A stretch of DNA of 5,544 nucleotides from Planctomycetota bacterium (GTDB lineage Bacteria > Planctomycetota > Brocadiia > JAJRTI01). The position numbers and the translations under genes were made by a program. The stretch spans positions 1-5,544 of the forward strand of contig JAJRTI010000851.1 in NCBI GenBank assembly GCA_024278415.1, written 5' to 3'. Shown here one piece after another: positions 5,441-5,544 of this stretch. Each line of letters starts with the position of its first letter. The first letter of the stretch is position 1. The notes under the pieces are model-generated. The model was not told where the DNA came from. It ran no database searches and saw only the letters and a program-made list of their open reading frames with translations.

Positions 5441-5544
5441 AATAGCAAACCTGCGCGCCACGTCTTGCCTCTGATCCATGAAAGAAGATGCCGGCCTTAT
5501 GTTCCACGTCCTTGCTCCCCACGTTTCACACGGACGGCCTGCCC
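5441..5544. other. Right edge: no supported feature
   Basis: These 104 bases follow the heptamer array to the window edge. An ATG at 5478 opens a frame of 22 codons that runs off the edge, with no clear Shine-Dalgarno before it. On the minus strand a frame entering from the edge stops at an ACA-TAA near 5500. Neither has a recognisable sequence, so no gene is called. Confidence 0.6.

Noticed and set aside
5119..5522. Several overlapping open frames on both strands through the heptamer array
   Set aside because: A 7-base repeat with no stop in any register gives a 7-residue peptide period in every frame. These are artefacts of the repeat, not genes.
5478..5544. Start of a plus-strand gene at the right edge
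   Set aside because: Only 22 codons are visible, there is no Shine-Dalgarno, and the peptide resembles nothing I know.

Overview
This window looks like chromosomal DNA from a GC-rich (roughly 60-65% by eye), sulfatase-rich bacterium. Two unrelated sulfatases flank a large sodium:solute symporter, one sulfatase carries a Tat signal and an extra C-terminal domain, and the intergenic DNA is full of short repeats. This resembles Planctomycetota and relatives (other PVC or Hydrogenedentes-like lineages). The taxonomic guess is inference; there is no rRNA or phylogenetic marker here.

Layout. Bases 1-711 (+) are the C-terminal 236 codons of a sulfatase whose N-terminus lies off the left edge. A short convergent gap (712-806) contains a G9 tract and a weak hairpin. 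On the minus strand lie a complete Tat-exported formylglycine sulfatase (2768 down to 807, 653 aa) and, upstream of it, an SSS-family sodium:solute symporter (5126 down to 3153, 657 aa). The symporter has a good Shine-Dalgarno sequence and a plausible TTGACA-N17-TAACTT promoter. The 384-base gap between the two minus-strand genes holds a dense set of palindromic repeats. These are a GTAG-headed hairpin, four related GGAC...GTCC palindromes, and an inverted pair of GTAG-headed hairpins that looks like a REPIN/BIME. Upstream of the symporter promoter is a heptanucleotide array of 17 in-phase units in four blocks, a 6-base linker and a fifth block of four units that is nearly the reverse complement of the first.

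Function. The gene content fits use of a sulfated polysaccharide or glycan: the sulfatases remove sulfate esters outside the cytoplasm, and the symporter could import a released sugar or other organic solute using the sodium gradient. The shared strand and the single recognisable promoter suggest, but do not prove, co-transcription of symporter and sulfatase.

The genes belong to known families. The unusual content is the non-coding repeat architecture (heptamer array, REPIN-like doublet, GGAC palindromes), the extra C-terminal domain of the complete sulfatase, and an apparent loss of an active-site lysine in the partial sulfatase. I see no defence system, CRISPR array, tRNA, rRNA or transposase gene.
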